From Actinomycetes bacterium (lineage in GTDB: Bacteria; Actinomycetota; Thermoleophilia; RBG-16-64-13), in contig JAGXFW010000008.1 in the NCBI GenBank assembly GCA_024637035.1, forward strand, positions 1 to 64,000: a DNA stretch of 64,000 bases, given 5' to 3'. The first letter of the stretch is position 1; each line of letters starts with the position of its first letter. Below, one piece after another: positions 53,088 through 61,854 of the stretch. Under the pieces are notes generated by a model. That model was not told the DNA's origin. It worked only from the letters and a program-made list of their open reading frames with translations, and searched no databases. The position numbers and the translations under genes are program-made.

Positions 53088-54542
53088 ATGAGCATCACGT
53101 TTCGAGTGGGTTCGAGTCGGCGCATCCTGGTGGCGGCCCTGCTCGCGCTGGTGATCATCGTAGGCCTGGCCGTGTGGCCGGGCGCTCAGACTCCGTCGCA
53201 TGCGGCGGTCTACGACGCTGACGAGCTCGGAGTCGTCCGGTTGATCAATCAGTACCGGGCGAGTCATGGGCTGGGGGCGCTGCAGGTGTCGGATGCCCTC
53301 TCCAAGGCGAGCACTCGACACAATCTCGATATGGGGCGCTACAACTTCATCTCCCACTCCAGCGAGAGCTCTGACTACTTCCCCTCCGGTTATCAGTTCT
53401 GGCAACGACTCGCCGCCATGGGGTACGGCAGCGGGGTCTTGGGCGAGAACATCGCCGCGGGTCTTCCGGTGATGACCGCGGAATCCGTGTTCGCCGCGTG
53501 GAAGAGCTCGCCGGGACACAACAGCCAGATGCTCGGTGCCGACTACAAGGTCATCGGGGTCTCGTGCGACTACGTGGCCGGTTCGGAGTTCGGGGTCTAC
53601 TGGACCACGGACTTCGGCGGCTCGGTCGATCCCACCGCCCGGCCGGTGGATAGTGCGGGGGTCCGGACGACGATAACCGGTCAAGACCGGTACCAGACCG
53701 CCGTGATGGTCTCTCAGAAAGCATTCCCGAAAGGCGCCCCGGTTGTAGTGGTCGTAAAGGGGGACGACTTCCCCGACGCCCTGGCGGCGGCCCCGTTGGC
53801 GGCAGCCTTCGGCGGTCCCGTACTACTGACGCCCTCCAGTGGTCTCACCACGGCCGTGAAGGCGGAACTCAGGCGCCTCGGTGCGCACACCGTCTTCTTC
53901 ATCGGGCTGAAGGATTCCGTGAAGAGCGGTATCGTGAGCGCCCTTCCGAATGCGACCATCACGACCATCCGCGGGAGCGATCGCTACGAGACCGCGTCTC
54001 TGATCGCGGGGCGGCTGCGCGTCAAGCTTGGAGCAATCGGCACTGTGGTGCTCGTTCCAGGGGACCGGTATCCCGATGCCCTCTCGGTGGCTCCGCTGGC
54101 GGCGAAGAAGGGCTGGGCGATACTCCTCACCCCGCAATCGGGACGAATCCCCGCGGTGACGGCACGCACGATCCAGAGTCTTGGCGCCACGTCGGCACTG
54201 GTCGTGGGCACCTGGGCCAAGCCGGCCTTGGCGGCCTCGCGGGTGACCTACAAGGTCGGGAACGACAGATACCACACGAGCGCTCTCGTCGCCGCGTATG
54301 CCGCGAGCCAGGGACTCTCATTCAGGCACGTAGCCTTGGCCACCGGAGAGAACTACCCGGACGCCCTCGTGGTGGGGCCGTATCTCGTTGGAGACGGCGG
54401 CATCCTTCTGCTCACTCAGAGCAACGGGATCCCCACCCCGGTCGCAGACCAGCTCGCGGCTCATCGAGTCGGGGTTTCGAGCCTCGATCTCGTCGGGCTC
54501 CCCGGCAGCGTCTCGACCCGAGCCAAGATGATCCTGCAGTAG
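53088..54542 (+). CDS. Secreted CAP/SCP-domain protein with triple CWB2 module (copy 1)
   Basis: The 484-residue protein has a signal peptide (ILVAALLALVIIVGLAVWPGAQ). The CAP domain (about 42-180) shows VVRLINQYRASHGLGALQVS, the putative active-site His in FISHSSESS, GENIAAG and SSPGHNSQML. Three CWB2 repeats follow (about 195-484). Bacterial CAP proteins are secreted and of uncertain activity; some are sporulation- or wall-related. The ATG has the SD gaggagtatgg. It is a paralogue of the next gene. Confidence 0.92.
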   Translation: MSITFRVGSSRRILVAALLALVIIVGLAVWPGAQTPSHAAVYDADELGVVRLINQYRASHGLGALQVSDALSKASTRHNLDMGRYNFISHSSESSDYFPSGYQFWQRLAAMGYGSGVLGENIAAGLPVMTAESVFAAWKSSPGHNSQMLGADYKVIGVSCDYVAGSEFGVYWTTDFGGSVDPTARPVDSAGVRTTITGQDRYQTAVMVSQKAFPKGAPVVVVVKGDDFPDALAAAPLAAAFGGPVLLTPSSGLTTAVKAELRRLGAHTVFFIGLKDSVKSGIVSALPNATITTIRGSDRYETASLIAGRLRVKLGAIGTVVLVPGDRYPDALSVAPLAAKKGWAILLTPQSGRIPAVTARTIQSLGATSALVVGTWAKPALAASRVTYKVGNDRYHTSALVAAYAASQGLSFRHVALATGENYPDALVVGPYLVGDGGILLLTQSNGIPTPVADQLAAHRVGVSSLDLVGLPGSVSTRAKMILQ

Positions 54543-54975
54543 CGGGGCCGTACGGCTTCTCCTTGCGGTGGCGATCGCGCCACATGACGACTTCCTCACC
54601 CGACTCTAATCTAGCCGTCACGTGCACTTCCTATTCTCGTGACATGAGTGTGGCAAGTCCGATCACCACGACAAACGCACGATCGTCATGTGCCTGGCGT
54701 GCGAGATGTGCCCGGCGTGCGAACGTTCCTTCGATCCCCCCCAGCCTGGTTTGACTGCAGAGCTGGCCCCCGCAGAGCCGTGGTCGTTCGGCTCCATCCC
54801 CAGCGATTCCCCAGCGGATACGTGTGCCCGACGCCTCTTCAAGGCTTTTCGTAACTCGAAAGGGAATTGCACGTTAAAGAAATCGGAGCGGTCCCCCGAT
54901 AGGACAGATGGGGACGATGACGAGCGAGGCCTGCCGAGTGCTCCAGGGGGCCGAGACGGTGAAGAGGCGGATGTT
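54543..54975. other. 433-bp leader region between the two CAP genes
   Basis: No separate gene is supported. The next gene's frame is open back to 54688, but that extension has a non-secretory, Cys-rich start and is probably untranslated. A hairpin GTCCCC (54891-54896) / GGGGAC (54910-54915) and further G/C-rich complementary segments lie in the last 90 bases, so a structured 5' leader is possible. No known riboswitch class was matched. Confidence 0.45.
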
Positions 54976-56454
54976 ATGCAAGCGAAGAGGAAGCGACCGG
55001 ACATGATTGCAAGACGAGGACGGCGAGGGTCGCTGATCGTGGCTCTCTTCGCAACGTTGGCGCTGTTGATCCTGCTCATGGCCCCGGCCATGGCATGGGC
55101 GACGGGCACGACCGCCCCGACCGCCACGGAAGAGGTCGAATTCGTCCGGCTGATCAACCAGTATCGGGTGGCCAATGGAGCCGGCCCGCTCTTGGTCTCC
55201 GACCCGGTGGCGCTCGCGGCGTTCAAGCACAATCGGGACATGGCCACGTACGGGTTCTTCTCCCACACCACCGCGAAGTCGAGCGTCTTCCCCGTCGGTT
55301 CCCAACCATGGGACCGCATGAGGGCCACGGGATACAACTACAACACCACCATGGCCGAGAACCTCGCTGGTGGATACCCCACCGCAGCGGAAGCGTTCAA
55401 TGCGTGGAAGAACTCCCCGGGCCACAATCGGAACATGCTCGACCCGGACTTCAAGGTCATCGGTGTGTCGCTCTTCTTTGCCCCGGACACGTCCTACGGC
55501 TGGTTCTGGACGACCGACTTCGGCGCCTACGTCGATCCGAGCGCGCACGGCACGAGCACGGGTCCCGCCCCTAACTACAGCACCATCAAGGGTGATGACC
55601 GATACCTCACGGCCATAATGATCTCTCAGAAGGCGTACCCGAAGGGTGCTCCGGCGGTGTTCCTGGTGAAGGGAGACAACTTCCCCGACGCCCTGGCGGC
55701 CGCGCCTTTGGCCACCGCGTACGGCGGCCCGGTGATCCTCACTCCATCAACCGGACTCACACCGGCCGTGAAGGACGAACTCAAGCGTCTGAACCCCAAC
55801 AAGATCTTCTACATCGGTCTGCCGGCGAAGCTCGAGTCCGAATTGCAGGCTTTGCTCCCGAACGCGATCATCAAGACGGTACGCGGGAAGGACCGCTACG
55901 AGACCGCGACCATGCTCGCCGACGAACTGAAGAACAAGCTCGGCCGCATCGACAAAGTGGTCATCACCCCGGGCGACAAGTTCCCCGATGCCCTCTCGGT
56001 GGCTCCCTTGGCCGCGTCGAAGGGTTGGGCCATCATGCTTGCCCCGGCGACCGGGCCGCTGCCGGGAGTGACGTCGGCGAAGATCAAGGAGCTCGGCATC
56101 ACGAAAGCACTGGTGGTGGGCAGCTACGTCAAGCCTCCGGCCACCGTGACAGAAGTGGTCTACAAGGTGGGCAAGGACCGCTATCAGACCAGCGCGCAGA
56201 TCGCCGTGTACGCTAAGTCCCAGGGCCTCTCCTTCGCCCACGTGGCTTTGGCGACAGGCGAGAACTACCCCGACGCCCTCGTCGTCGGGCCCTACCTGGT
56301 GCCCCAGAAGGGCATCCTTCTGCTCACCCAGTCCACATATTTGCCGGGGTACATCAACGATCAGCTCATCGCCAACCGAGACGGCATCGACCAGTTGGAC
56401 TTCGTAGGCCTGCCGAACGGCGTGACCGGTCAGACGAAGGCCCTCCTGCAGTAG
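54976..56454 (+). CDS. Secreted CAP/SCP-domain protein with triple CWB2 module (copy 2)
   Basis: The 492-residue protein starts at ATG 54976 (MQAKRKRPDMIARRGRRG), followed by a signal segment (LIVALFATLALLILLMAPAMA). The CAP domain has FVRLINQYRVANGAGPLLVS, FFSHTTAKS, AENLAGGYPTAAEAFNAWKN and SPGHNRNMLDPDFKVIGV. Three CWB2 repeats follow, with NFPDAL, KFPDAL and NYPDAL cores. It is a paralogue of the gene at 53088 but clearly diverged in sequence, so the duplication is not recent. Confidence 0.92.
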   Translation: MQAKRKRPDMIARRGRRGSLIVALFATLALLILLMAPAMAWATGTTAPTATEEVEFVRLINQYRVANGAGPLLVSDPVALAAFKHNRDMATYGFFSHTTAKSSVFPVGSQPWDRMRATGYNYNTTMAENLAGGYPTAAEAFNAWKNSPGHNRNMLDPDFKVIGVSLFFAPDTSYGWFWTTDFGAYVDPSAHGTSTGPAPNYSTIKGDDRYLTAIMISQKAYPKGAPAVFLVKGDNFPDALAAAPLATAYGGPVILTPSTGLTPAVKDELKRLNPNKIFYIGLPAKLESELQALLPNAIIKTVRGKDRYETATMLADELKNKLGRIDKVVITPGDKFPDALSVAPLAASKGWAIMLAPATGPLPGVTSAKIKELGITKALVVGSYVKPPATVTEVVYKVGKDRYQTSAQIAVYAKSQGLSFAHVALATGENYPDALVVGPYLVPQKGILLLTQSTYLPGYINDQLIANRDGIDQLDFVGLPNGVTGQTKALLQ

Positions 56455-56509
56455 GCTGACCAACCGCTCTCGGCTCACTACCTGCCGAAAGCCGATCACC
56501 CTCCCCATC

Positions 56510-56537
56510 GGGGCCGCGCTTCTGTGAGTGCGGCCCC
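56510..56537 (+). terminator. Hairpin after the second CAP gene
   Basis: GGGGCCGC (56510-56517) pairs with GCGGCCCC (56530-56537). It lies in a 380-bp gap (56455-56834) that otherwise shows three imperfect copies of a ggttctg-gagtgc element (about 56517-56577) and a TAGACT -10-like site at 56776. No gene is supported in the gap. Confidence 0.5.
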
Positions 56538-56834
56538 GGTTCTGCGAGTGCAGCCCGGTTCTGAGCATGCGGGCGGTCAATGGCCACCGCGCTCGAGCAG
56601 GAGTAGGCCGGGCCATGGAGAAGGAGACCAAGCGACCGGAGTGCGCGAACGTGGCGATCCAGCCAGCCATGCCGATCACCGCGTAGTGCCCACAGGGCTC
56701 GACTCGCCGCTTCCGGCTCTGGGAGCCGGTTCGGCGTGTTCGACTCTTGGCCCCCGACTCCCACGACTCCGGCGGTGTAGACTTTCGGCATTGTCCGGCG
56801 CGTCCGGCAGAGCAGTCAAGGAGCATCGATACTC

Positions 56835-59324
56835 ATGTTGAACCCACGCCTTCCCCTCGTCCGTACGGGCTTCGCCCTCGTGTTGCTGGCCAGTCTTGTG
56901 GTCGCGTCTCTGGCGGCTCCGCCCCCGGCCGACGCCGCCTCAGAGTTCAAGTTCACAGGCCGCGGCTACGGCCATGCCGTCGGGATGAGCCAATGGGGCG
57001 CTTGGGCTGCGGCCAAGGATGGCGTGGGCTTCCGCGAGATCATCGCCCATTACTACCCCAACACCACGCTCGACGCGCTGTCGCCCGCGAACCCGGATGT
57101 CACGGTGAAGCTTTCGAGCCAGCCGTGGCTCAGCGTCTACACGATCACGCAGTACTTCGCCGGGGTCGGTCTGTACCCGGTGGGCGGTCCGATGACCCTG
57201 GTCAAGTACGACGGCTCGGGAGAGTCCCAAGAGACGATACCCATGGGTTCCTTCCTTTCCGCCTCTCAGGAGGGCTCAGGGGTCTACGTGACCACTCCGG
57301 CCGGGAAACAGGGTCCGTTCACAAAGGTCGAAGCCCGTCCGGCGGTCGGTGGGCGGGTGACGGTGCAGTTTCGCACCAGCGCCACCTCATCCCCGCTCGA
57401 CGCGCGCGAGTATTGGGGCAAGATCCGTCTACAGCCCTCTTCGATATCCGGCAAACTCCATACCTACAACATCGTCCCCCTTGAACTCTATCTTCGCAGC
57501 ATCGGCGAGGTCGAGTACGACTGGGGTCAGCCGAGCAGCGGCAACTATGCCCTGGAGGCCGTCAAGGCTCAGGCCGTGGCCGCCCGCTCGTATGCCATGA
57601 CCCACAAGGACCCCTACCTCCAGGACAATCAGTATCACCAGGTGTATCTCGGGTACACGGGACGCTCGAAGATCGGGGCGGCCAGGCCGTTCGAGCTGCT
57701 CTATCCGGGCATCCCGGCGGCGGCCGAGCAGACCGCCGGTCTCGTGGCACGGTACAACGGCAAGATCATCTCAACCTTCTTCTCGTCGCACTCGGGTGGG
57801 TGGACCTCGGATACCTCCATCTGGCAGTCGAACCCCACTGCCCACACGCCGGAACCCTACCTGATCGCCAAGGCCGACCCCTGGAGCCTGAAGGCCCCGT
57901 TGAGCAACCCGGGGTTCAACTGGACGTTCACCATCTCGGCCTCGTCTCTCTCGAGCGCGGTGGCGGGGATGAGGGACATCTACGGTCTGTCCGTGAACGT
58001 GGGCAGCGTGAGCGAGGTGGAGGTGTGGTCCAGAGACACGAGCGATCCGACGAGCCACGCCCGCACCATCAAGCTCACCGGGGACAGGGGGAGCGCGGTC
58101 GTCGGCGCCGAGCGGTTCCGGAGTCTATTCGGGTACGACAAGATGCGATCCACTCTCATCCTCGACATCAACGGCTCCTCCGGCGTGGTGGCCGAGAAGT
58201 GGCTCTCTCACGTCGTCGTCACCACCGGGGCGCCGGGCTCCGTTCCCAGTGGGGACCAACCGCTTACCCCGGTCGTCTTCCAAACGAAGACCATCAATGC
58301 TTCCTCTATCAACGTGCGGAGCGGGCCGGGCACGAACTATCCGGTAGTCGAGGTCCTGGGGCCGAACGTGCCGATAACCGTCTACGCGTGGCAGCACGGT
58401 CTGGCTGTTGGTAGCGAAGAGCGATGGTACCGGCTCGACAAGCCCATCTACACTACCCTCACCGGCGCCGACCGCTACGAGACCGCCATCCTGGTCTCCA
58501 AGCAGGCCTACCCCTCCGGAGCCCCTGCCGTCGCTCTGGTCAAAGGTGACGACTTCCCCGACGCCCTCTCCGCCGCCCCCCTGGCCTATGCCTTCGGCGG
58601 CCCTGTCATCCTCACCCCCTCGGGTGGTCTCACGTCGGCAGTCAAGGCCGAACTCAAGCGCCTCAAGCCCGGGAAGGTCTTCTTCATCGGCCTTCCTGAG
58701 TCAGTGCGGCCTAGTCTGGTGGATGCCGTCGGTAGTGCGGATATCGTCACTATCCGCGGAAAAGATCGCTACGAGACCGCCGCTCTGCTCGCCGCGGAAC
58801 TGAAGACGAAGGTCGGCACTGTCGAGAAGTTCGTACTCGCCCCCGGGAACAAGTTTCCCGACGCCCTCTCCGTGGCCCCCCTGGCCGCCAAGAAGGGCTG
58901 GCCTATCCTCCTCACCCCCCAGGCATCCGGGTCTCTTCCCAAGGTCACCTCTGCCCAGATAAAGGCGCTCGGTGCCACCTCGGCCCTGGTGGTGGGCACC
59001 TATGAAAAGCCCCCCGGGATCCAGGTGGTCTCCAAGGTCGGCAAAGACCGCTACGACACCAGTGCCCTCATCGCCGAGTACGGCAAGTCCTTGGGACTCT
59101 CCTTCGCCCACCTGGCCCTGGCCACAGGGGAGAACTATCCCGATGCCTTGGTGGCGGGTCCCTACCTGGCGAAGGGTGGGGGGGTGTTGTTGCTCACGCA
59201 TCCGGACTACGTGCCGTCGTACGTGAGGACGCAGCTCGTCAACAACCGTGATGCGATGACTTGGGTGGAGCTCATAGGCATGGCCGACAGTGTGATCCCG
59301 GTGATCGTGAAAGCCCTGATGTAG
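56835..59324 (+). CDS. Secreted SpoIID/LytB-domain protein with SH3b and triple CWB2 modules
   Basis: The 829-residue protein has a signal peptide (TGFALVLLASLVVASLAAPP), then a SpoIID region (FTGRGYGHAVGMSQWGAWAAA; YLRSIGEVEYDWGQPS; LEAVKAQAVAARSYAM; FFSSHSGGWTSDTSIW). SpoIID is a lytic transglycosylase acting on denuded glycan. Residues about 485-535 are an SH3b domain (INVRSGPGTNYPVVEVLGP) and 536-829 are three CWB2 repeats. The order is unusual in that the GYGHAVGMSQWG segment, which normally closes the domain, lies at the N-terminus. The CWB2 DNA is nearly identical to that of the amidase gene at 49.1-49.9 kb. Confidence 0.92.
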   Translation: MLNPRLPLVRTGFALVLLASLVVASLAAPPPADAASEFKFTGRGYGHAVGMSQWGAWAAAKDGVGFREIIAHYYPNTTLDALSPANPDVTVKLSSQPWLSVYTITQYFAGVGLYPVGGPMTLVKYDGSGESQETIPMGSFLSASQEGSGVYVTTPAGKQGPFTKVEARPAVGGRVTVQFRTSATSSPLDAREYWGKIRLQPSSISGKLHTYNIVPLELYLRSIGEVEYDWGQPSSGNYALEAVKAQAVAARSYAMTHKDPYLQDNQYHQVYLGYTGRSKIGAARPFELLYPGIPAAAEQTAGLVARYNGKIISTFFSSHSGGWTSDTSIWQSNPTAHTPEPYLIAKADPWSLKAPLSNPGFNWTFTISASSLSSAVAGMRDIYGLSVNVGSVSEVEVWSRDTSDPTSHARTIKLTGDRGSAVVGAERFRSLFGYDKMRSTLILDINGSSGVVAEKWLSHVVVTTGAPGSVPSGDQPLTPVVFQTKTINASSINVRSGPGTNYPVVEVLGPNVPITVYAWQHGLAVGSEERWYRLDKPIYTTLTGADRYETAILVSKQAYPSGAPAVALVKGDDFPDALSAAPLAYAFGGPVILTPSGGLTSAVKAELKRLKPGKVFFIGLPESVRPSLVDAVGSADIVTIRGKDRYETAALLAAELKTKVGTVEKFVLAPGNKFPDALSVAPLAAKKGWPILLTPQASGSLPKVTSAQIKALGATSALVVGTYEKPPGIQVVSKVGKDRYDTSALIAEYGKSLGLSFAHLALATGENYPDALVAGPYLAKGGGVLLLTHPDYVPSYVRTQLVNNRDAMTWVELIGMADSVIPVIVKALM

Positions 59325-59328
59325 GCTT

Positions 59329-59355
59329 GGCGACGGGGCCCAACGCCCCGCCGCC
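59329..59355 (+). terminator. Hairpin closing the CWB2 gene series
   Basis: GGCGACGGGGC and GCCCCGCCGCC pair with a single mismatch around ccaac, just after the SpoIID-type stop. The convergent gene lies beyond a gap of about 145 bp that also holds two copies of GCGCGCCCCACAG (59397-59424). Confidence 0.55.
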
Positions 59356-59470
59356 ATGTTCGTGCCCGTGGCTCACATGTCGCCTATCGGATTGTGCGCG
59401 CCCCACAGTCAGCGCGCCCCACAGATGGCATCACCCACAGTTGACGCCGTCCACGCACCGCGTGATCCCA

Positions 59471-60550
59471 CTACTGCGTGGGGGCGAACAGCACGGCATC
59501 TGCCACCACGTATCCGTTCGCTCCCGTGGCGCTCAGAGTGACACTCCCCTTGGTGGGCGAGTAGCCGGCGCCGAAGTAGTACCGCCCGATCTTGTACCAA
59601 GCACCATTGCCCGTGCGCTGATTGACGTAGCTCGTCACGACGCCGGTCGCGGTCGAGACGGAGACTTTCGCCGACGAAGCGCGGTCGGCGCCGCTCGTCC
59701 AACGCATGTACACGTTGTAGTAGCCGGTGGTGGGCAGACGCGGTGTCCACCGTGCCCACGCCGATGCGGTCGTGGGCGCGCGCACCTGGTAGTCGTGCCC
59801 GTAGTAACCGGTGACCGAGGTGGAGCGCGTCCACGTGCCCGACACGTCCGACCCCCCCACTGAATGCGTGCTTGGGTTGTCGACAAGGATGCTGTTGTCG
59901 GTGAGGCCGGTGCGTCGCCGCGGCTGGTAGGCGTTCCCCAGGTAGCGCGAAGCTCGTCGTACGGTCGCACCCGTGTACGGGGCCTCGTACACGATGGGAT
60001 AGTTCCAGGCGTCGCCTTCAGCGTAGAGCACTATGTGCCCGGCCGAACCGTCGTTGTAGACCAGGGCGTCACCTGGAAGGAGCGAGGAACGGCTGGTCAG
60101 CGAGGTCCACGGTCCCGACCCGTTCAGGAACGAGTACGTGGTGTACCGGGGACTGATGGTGGAGTTCACGCCGTCTTCCTCTTGGTAGAGGAGGGTGCGG
60201 GGCACTTCCCAGCACTTGAGAACGAAGCCCGAGCAGTCGGGGCCCTTGCCGGCCGCGTTGGGCACCCAGCTCTCGCTGCCCCAGGTGTACGCACTGCCGA
60301 TCGCGGATTCGGCTCGAGCGATGATCTCATGCCGACCTATCGGTGGAGCCGCCGCTGCGGCCTGCGCGGGCCACGCGGAGAGTGCCGCGCACGCGAGGAG
60401 GGCAACGTGGCCCGCTCGGGTGATGGCGCGCCCGCGGGGAAGCGCACGCCCGCGGAGAACCCCACGCGCGCGGAGAACATCACGCACGAGCTCCGCGAGT
60501 CGCGACCCTCGCGGTCCGCAGTTCTTCAGTGTTCTGTGCGACCCGCTCAT
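59471..60550 (-). CDS. Secreted NlpC/P60-like protein with golvesin-type C-terminal domain
   Basis: The 359-residue protein has an Arg-rich N-terminus and a signal segment (HVALLACAALSAWPAQAAA). A papain-like NlpC/P60-type domain follows (AESAIGSAYTWGSESW; catalytic Cys in GPDCSGFVLKCWEV; His in SAGHIVLYAEG). The C-terminal beta-sandwich (YYGHDYQVRAPTTASAWARW; GYYNVYMRWTSGADRA) is like the golvesin/xanthan-lyase domain. Peptidoglycan or other amide hydrolysis is likely. It overlaps the upstream gene by 4 bases. Confidence 0.82.
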   Translation of the reverse strand: MSGSHRTLKNCGPRGSRLAELVRDVLRARGVLRGRALPRGRAITRAGHVALLACAALSAWPAQAAAAAPPIGRHEIIARAESAIGSAYTWGSESWVPNAAGKGPDCSGFVLKCWEVPRTLLYQEEDGVNSTISPRYTTYSFLNGSGPWTSLTSRSSLLPGDALVYNDGSAGHIVLYAEGDAWNYPIVYEAPYTGATVRRASRYLGNAYQPRRRTGLTDNSILVDNPSTHSVGGSDVSGTWTRSTSVTGYYGHDYQVRAPTTASAWARWTPRLPTTGYYNVYMRWTSGADRASSAKVSVSTATGVVTSYVNQRTGNGAWYKIGRYYFGAGYSPTKGSVTLSATGANGYVVADAVLFAPTQ

Positions 60551-61692
60551 CGTGCGGCCTCCTCGAAGGTGTGGATGACGACGCTGTAGCCGTCCGCGCC
60601 CGCGATCGGCTGGTAGACGCGGCCGTCGGGGCCAACGACGTACGGTTGGCCAACGTACACGGAACTCCGTTCTTCAAGGAGCAGGGGAGGTGCGATGGCC
60701 CCGAGCTTGGTCAGCAGGAGTTCGCCGCGCTCGGAGCGTCCCAAGTCCGCCCGGTCCGGCGGGCCCATGATGCGCATGCCGAGTATCAGGCCGTCAGATC
60801 CATCCGGATCGAGTGAGACGAGATGGTCCAGCTTCGAGCCTCGACCGATGTCGACGTCCCAGCCCCGGTGACGCCCTCTCGATGTGTCGGAGTCTTCCAC
60901 GAAGGGTTGCCTCCCGGGGGTCAGAGATGCGTGGGCACGTCGTCCCGGTTGCCGAGGCATCGGCCTGCCCGAGGTGACCTCGGTGGCAGTCACACCGTCG
61001 TCTTCCTGACCGACCCCGCGGCCCGGGCTCAACGTGCCGCGGTGAGCGACCTCGATCACGGGGGCGTCACCGTCGATGAGGAGTGCGGTCACCGGTTCCG
61101 GGAAAGGCCCAGCGGGACTACTCGAAAGCTGCGTGCCCTCCCACGAGAAGGTCGACAGGAGGTAGTCATCGTCAGCATCAAGCACGTGGATGGCCTCGTT
61201 CGTGGCCGCAAGGAACCGCGGAGAACGCAGGTCGAGGGGGATGACTCCGGCCGGCACTCCGGACCCGTCCACCAGGACGAGCCGCGAGTTCAACGAATCG
61301 AGGATCGCGATTCGCCCGTCTGGCGCTACCGCAAGGCATTCGGGCCCGCGGCCCTCTGAGTCGGCCTCCGTCGTGACGCCCACCTGCCCCGGGCCGTCAC
61401 CCCACGGAAGCGTGAAGAGCGTGGCGCCCTTCGAGACGAGGCGGGGGGCGGTGGCCCGCACCAGTTCGCGCACCAGCGGGGTGCGCTCGGAACCCGCTGA
61501 GGACGCATCGCCGGGGGCCGCGCCGGCAGGGTCCGGACCGGCGCCGCCGGCCCCCTGAGCTACGAGTGCGAGAAGCACGAATGCGAGGCCCGCACACCCG
61601 ACCAGGAAGCCGGTAGTGGTCCTCAGACTACTCGACCCGACCGCTCGCGAGGGTCCTCGGATCGCCGCCCGTGGAGTCTTGGATAGTCTCAT
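60547..61692 (-). CDS. Membrane-anchored secreted protein, probable beta-propeller
   Basis: The 381-residue protein has a strong SD (gaggaggaacc), an N-terminal membrane segment (GFLVGCAGLAFVLLALVAQG) and an NHL/propeller-like part (GPECLAVAPDGRIAILDSLNSRLVLVDGSG; LAATNEAIHVLDADDDYLLSTF). It has further blade-like stretches to the end (YVVGPDGRVYQPIAGADGYSVV). A low-complexity charged middle (about 235-290) interrupts it. No catalytic motif was seen. It is transcribed with, and coupled to, the NlpC-golvesin gene, suggesting a shared extracellular role. Confidence 0.68.
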   Translation of the reverse strand: MRLSKTPRAAIRGPSRAVGSSSLRTTTGFLVGCAGLAFVLLALVAQGAGGAGPDPAGAAPGDASSAGSERTPLVRELVRATAPRLVSKGATLFTLPWGDGPGQVGVTTEADSEGRGPECLAVAPDGRIAILDSLNSRLVLVDGSGVPAGVIPLDLRSPRFLAATNEAIHVLDADDDYLLSTFSWEGTQLSSSPAGPFPEPVTALLIDGDAPVIEVAHRGTLSPGRGVGQEDDGVTATEVTSGRPMPRQPGRRAHASLTPGRQPFVEDSDTSRGRHRGWDVDIGRGSKLDHLVSLDPDGSDGLILGMRIMGPPDRADLGRSERGELLLTKLGAIAPPLLLEERSSVYVGQPYVVGPDGRVYQPIAGADGYSVVIHTFEEAAR

Positions 61693-61854
61693 GGTTCCTC
61701 CTCTGTCGCGCTGATGTGTACGATCTGAGGCTAGAGAGGCCTTCCAATCGGGAGCCATACGACTATGGTCGGAGGCTGGCTCGACGGTCGTCGACGCTGC
61801 GGGTAGACTGTGGAGCGCGGGCCGGGACCGGTCCGCGGGACGGAGGTATCGCAC

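Noticed and set aside
54688-54975. Cys-rich N-terminal extension (CLACEMCPACE) of the second CAP protein
   Set aside because: It would place the signal peptide internally, and no SD precedes it; the cysteine pattern comes from a short imperfect DNA repeat.
48100-59300. Dispersed repeats in the CWB2 genes as insertion elements
   Set aside because: They are coding modules of paralogous proteins with conserved frame; no inverted repeats or transposase were found.
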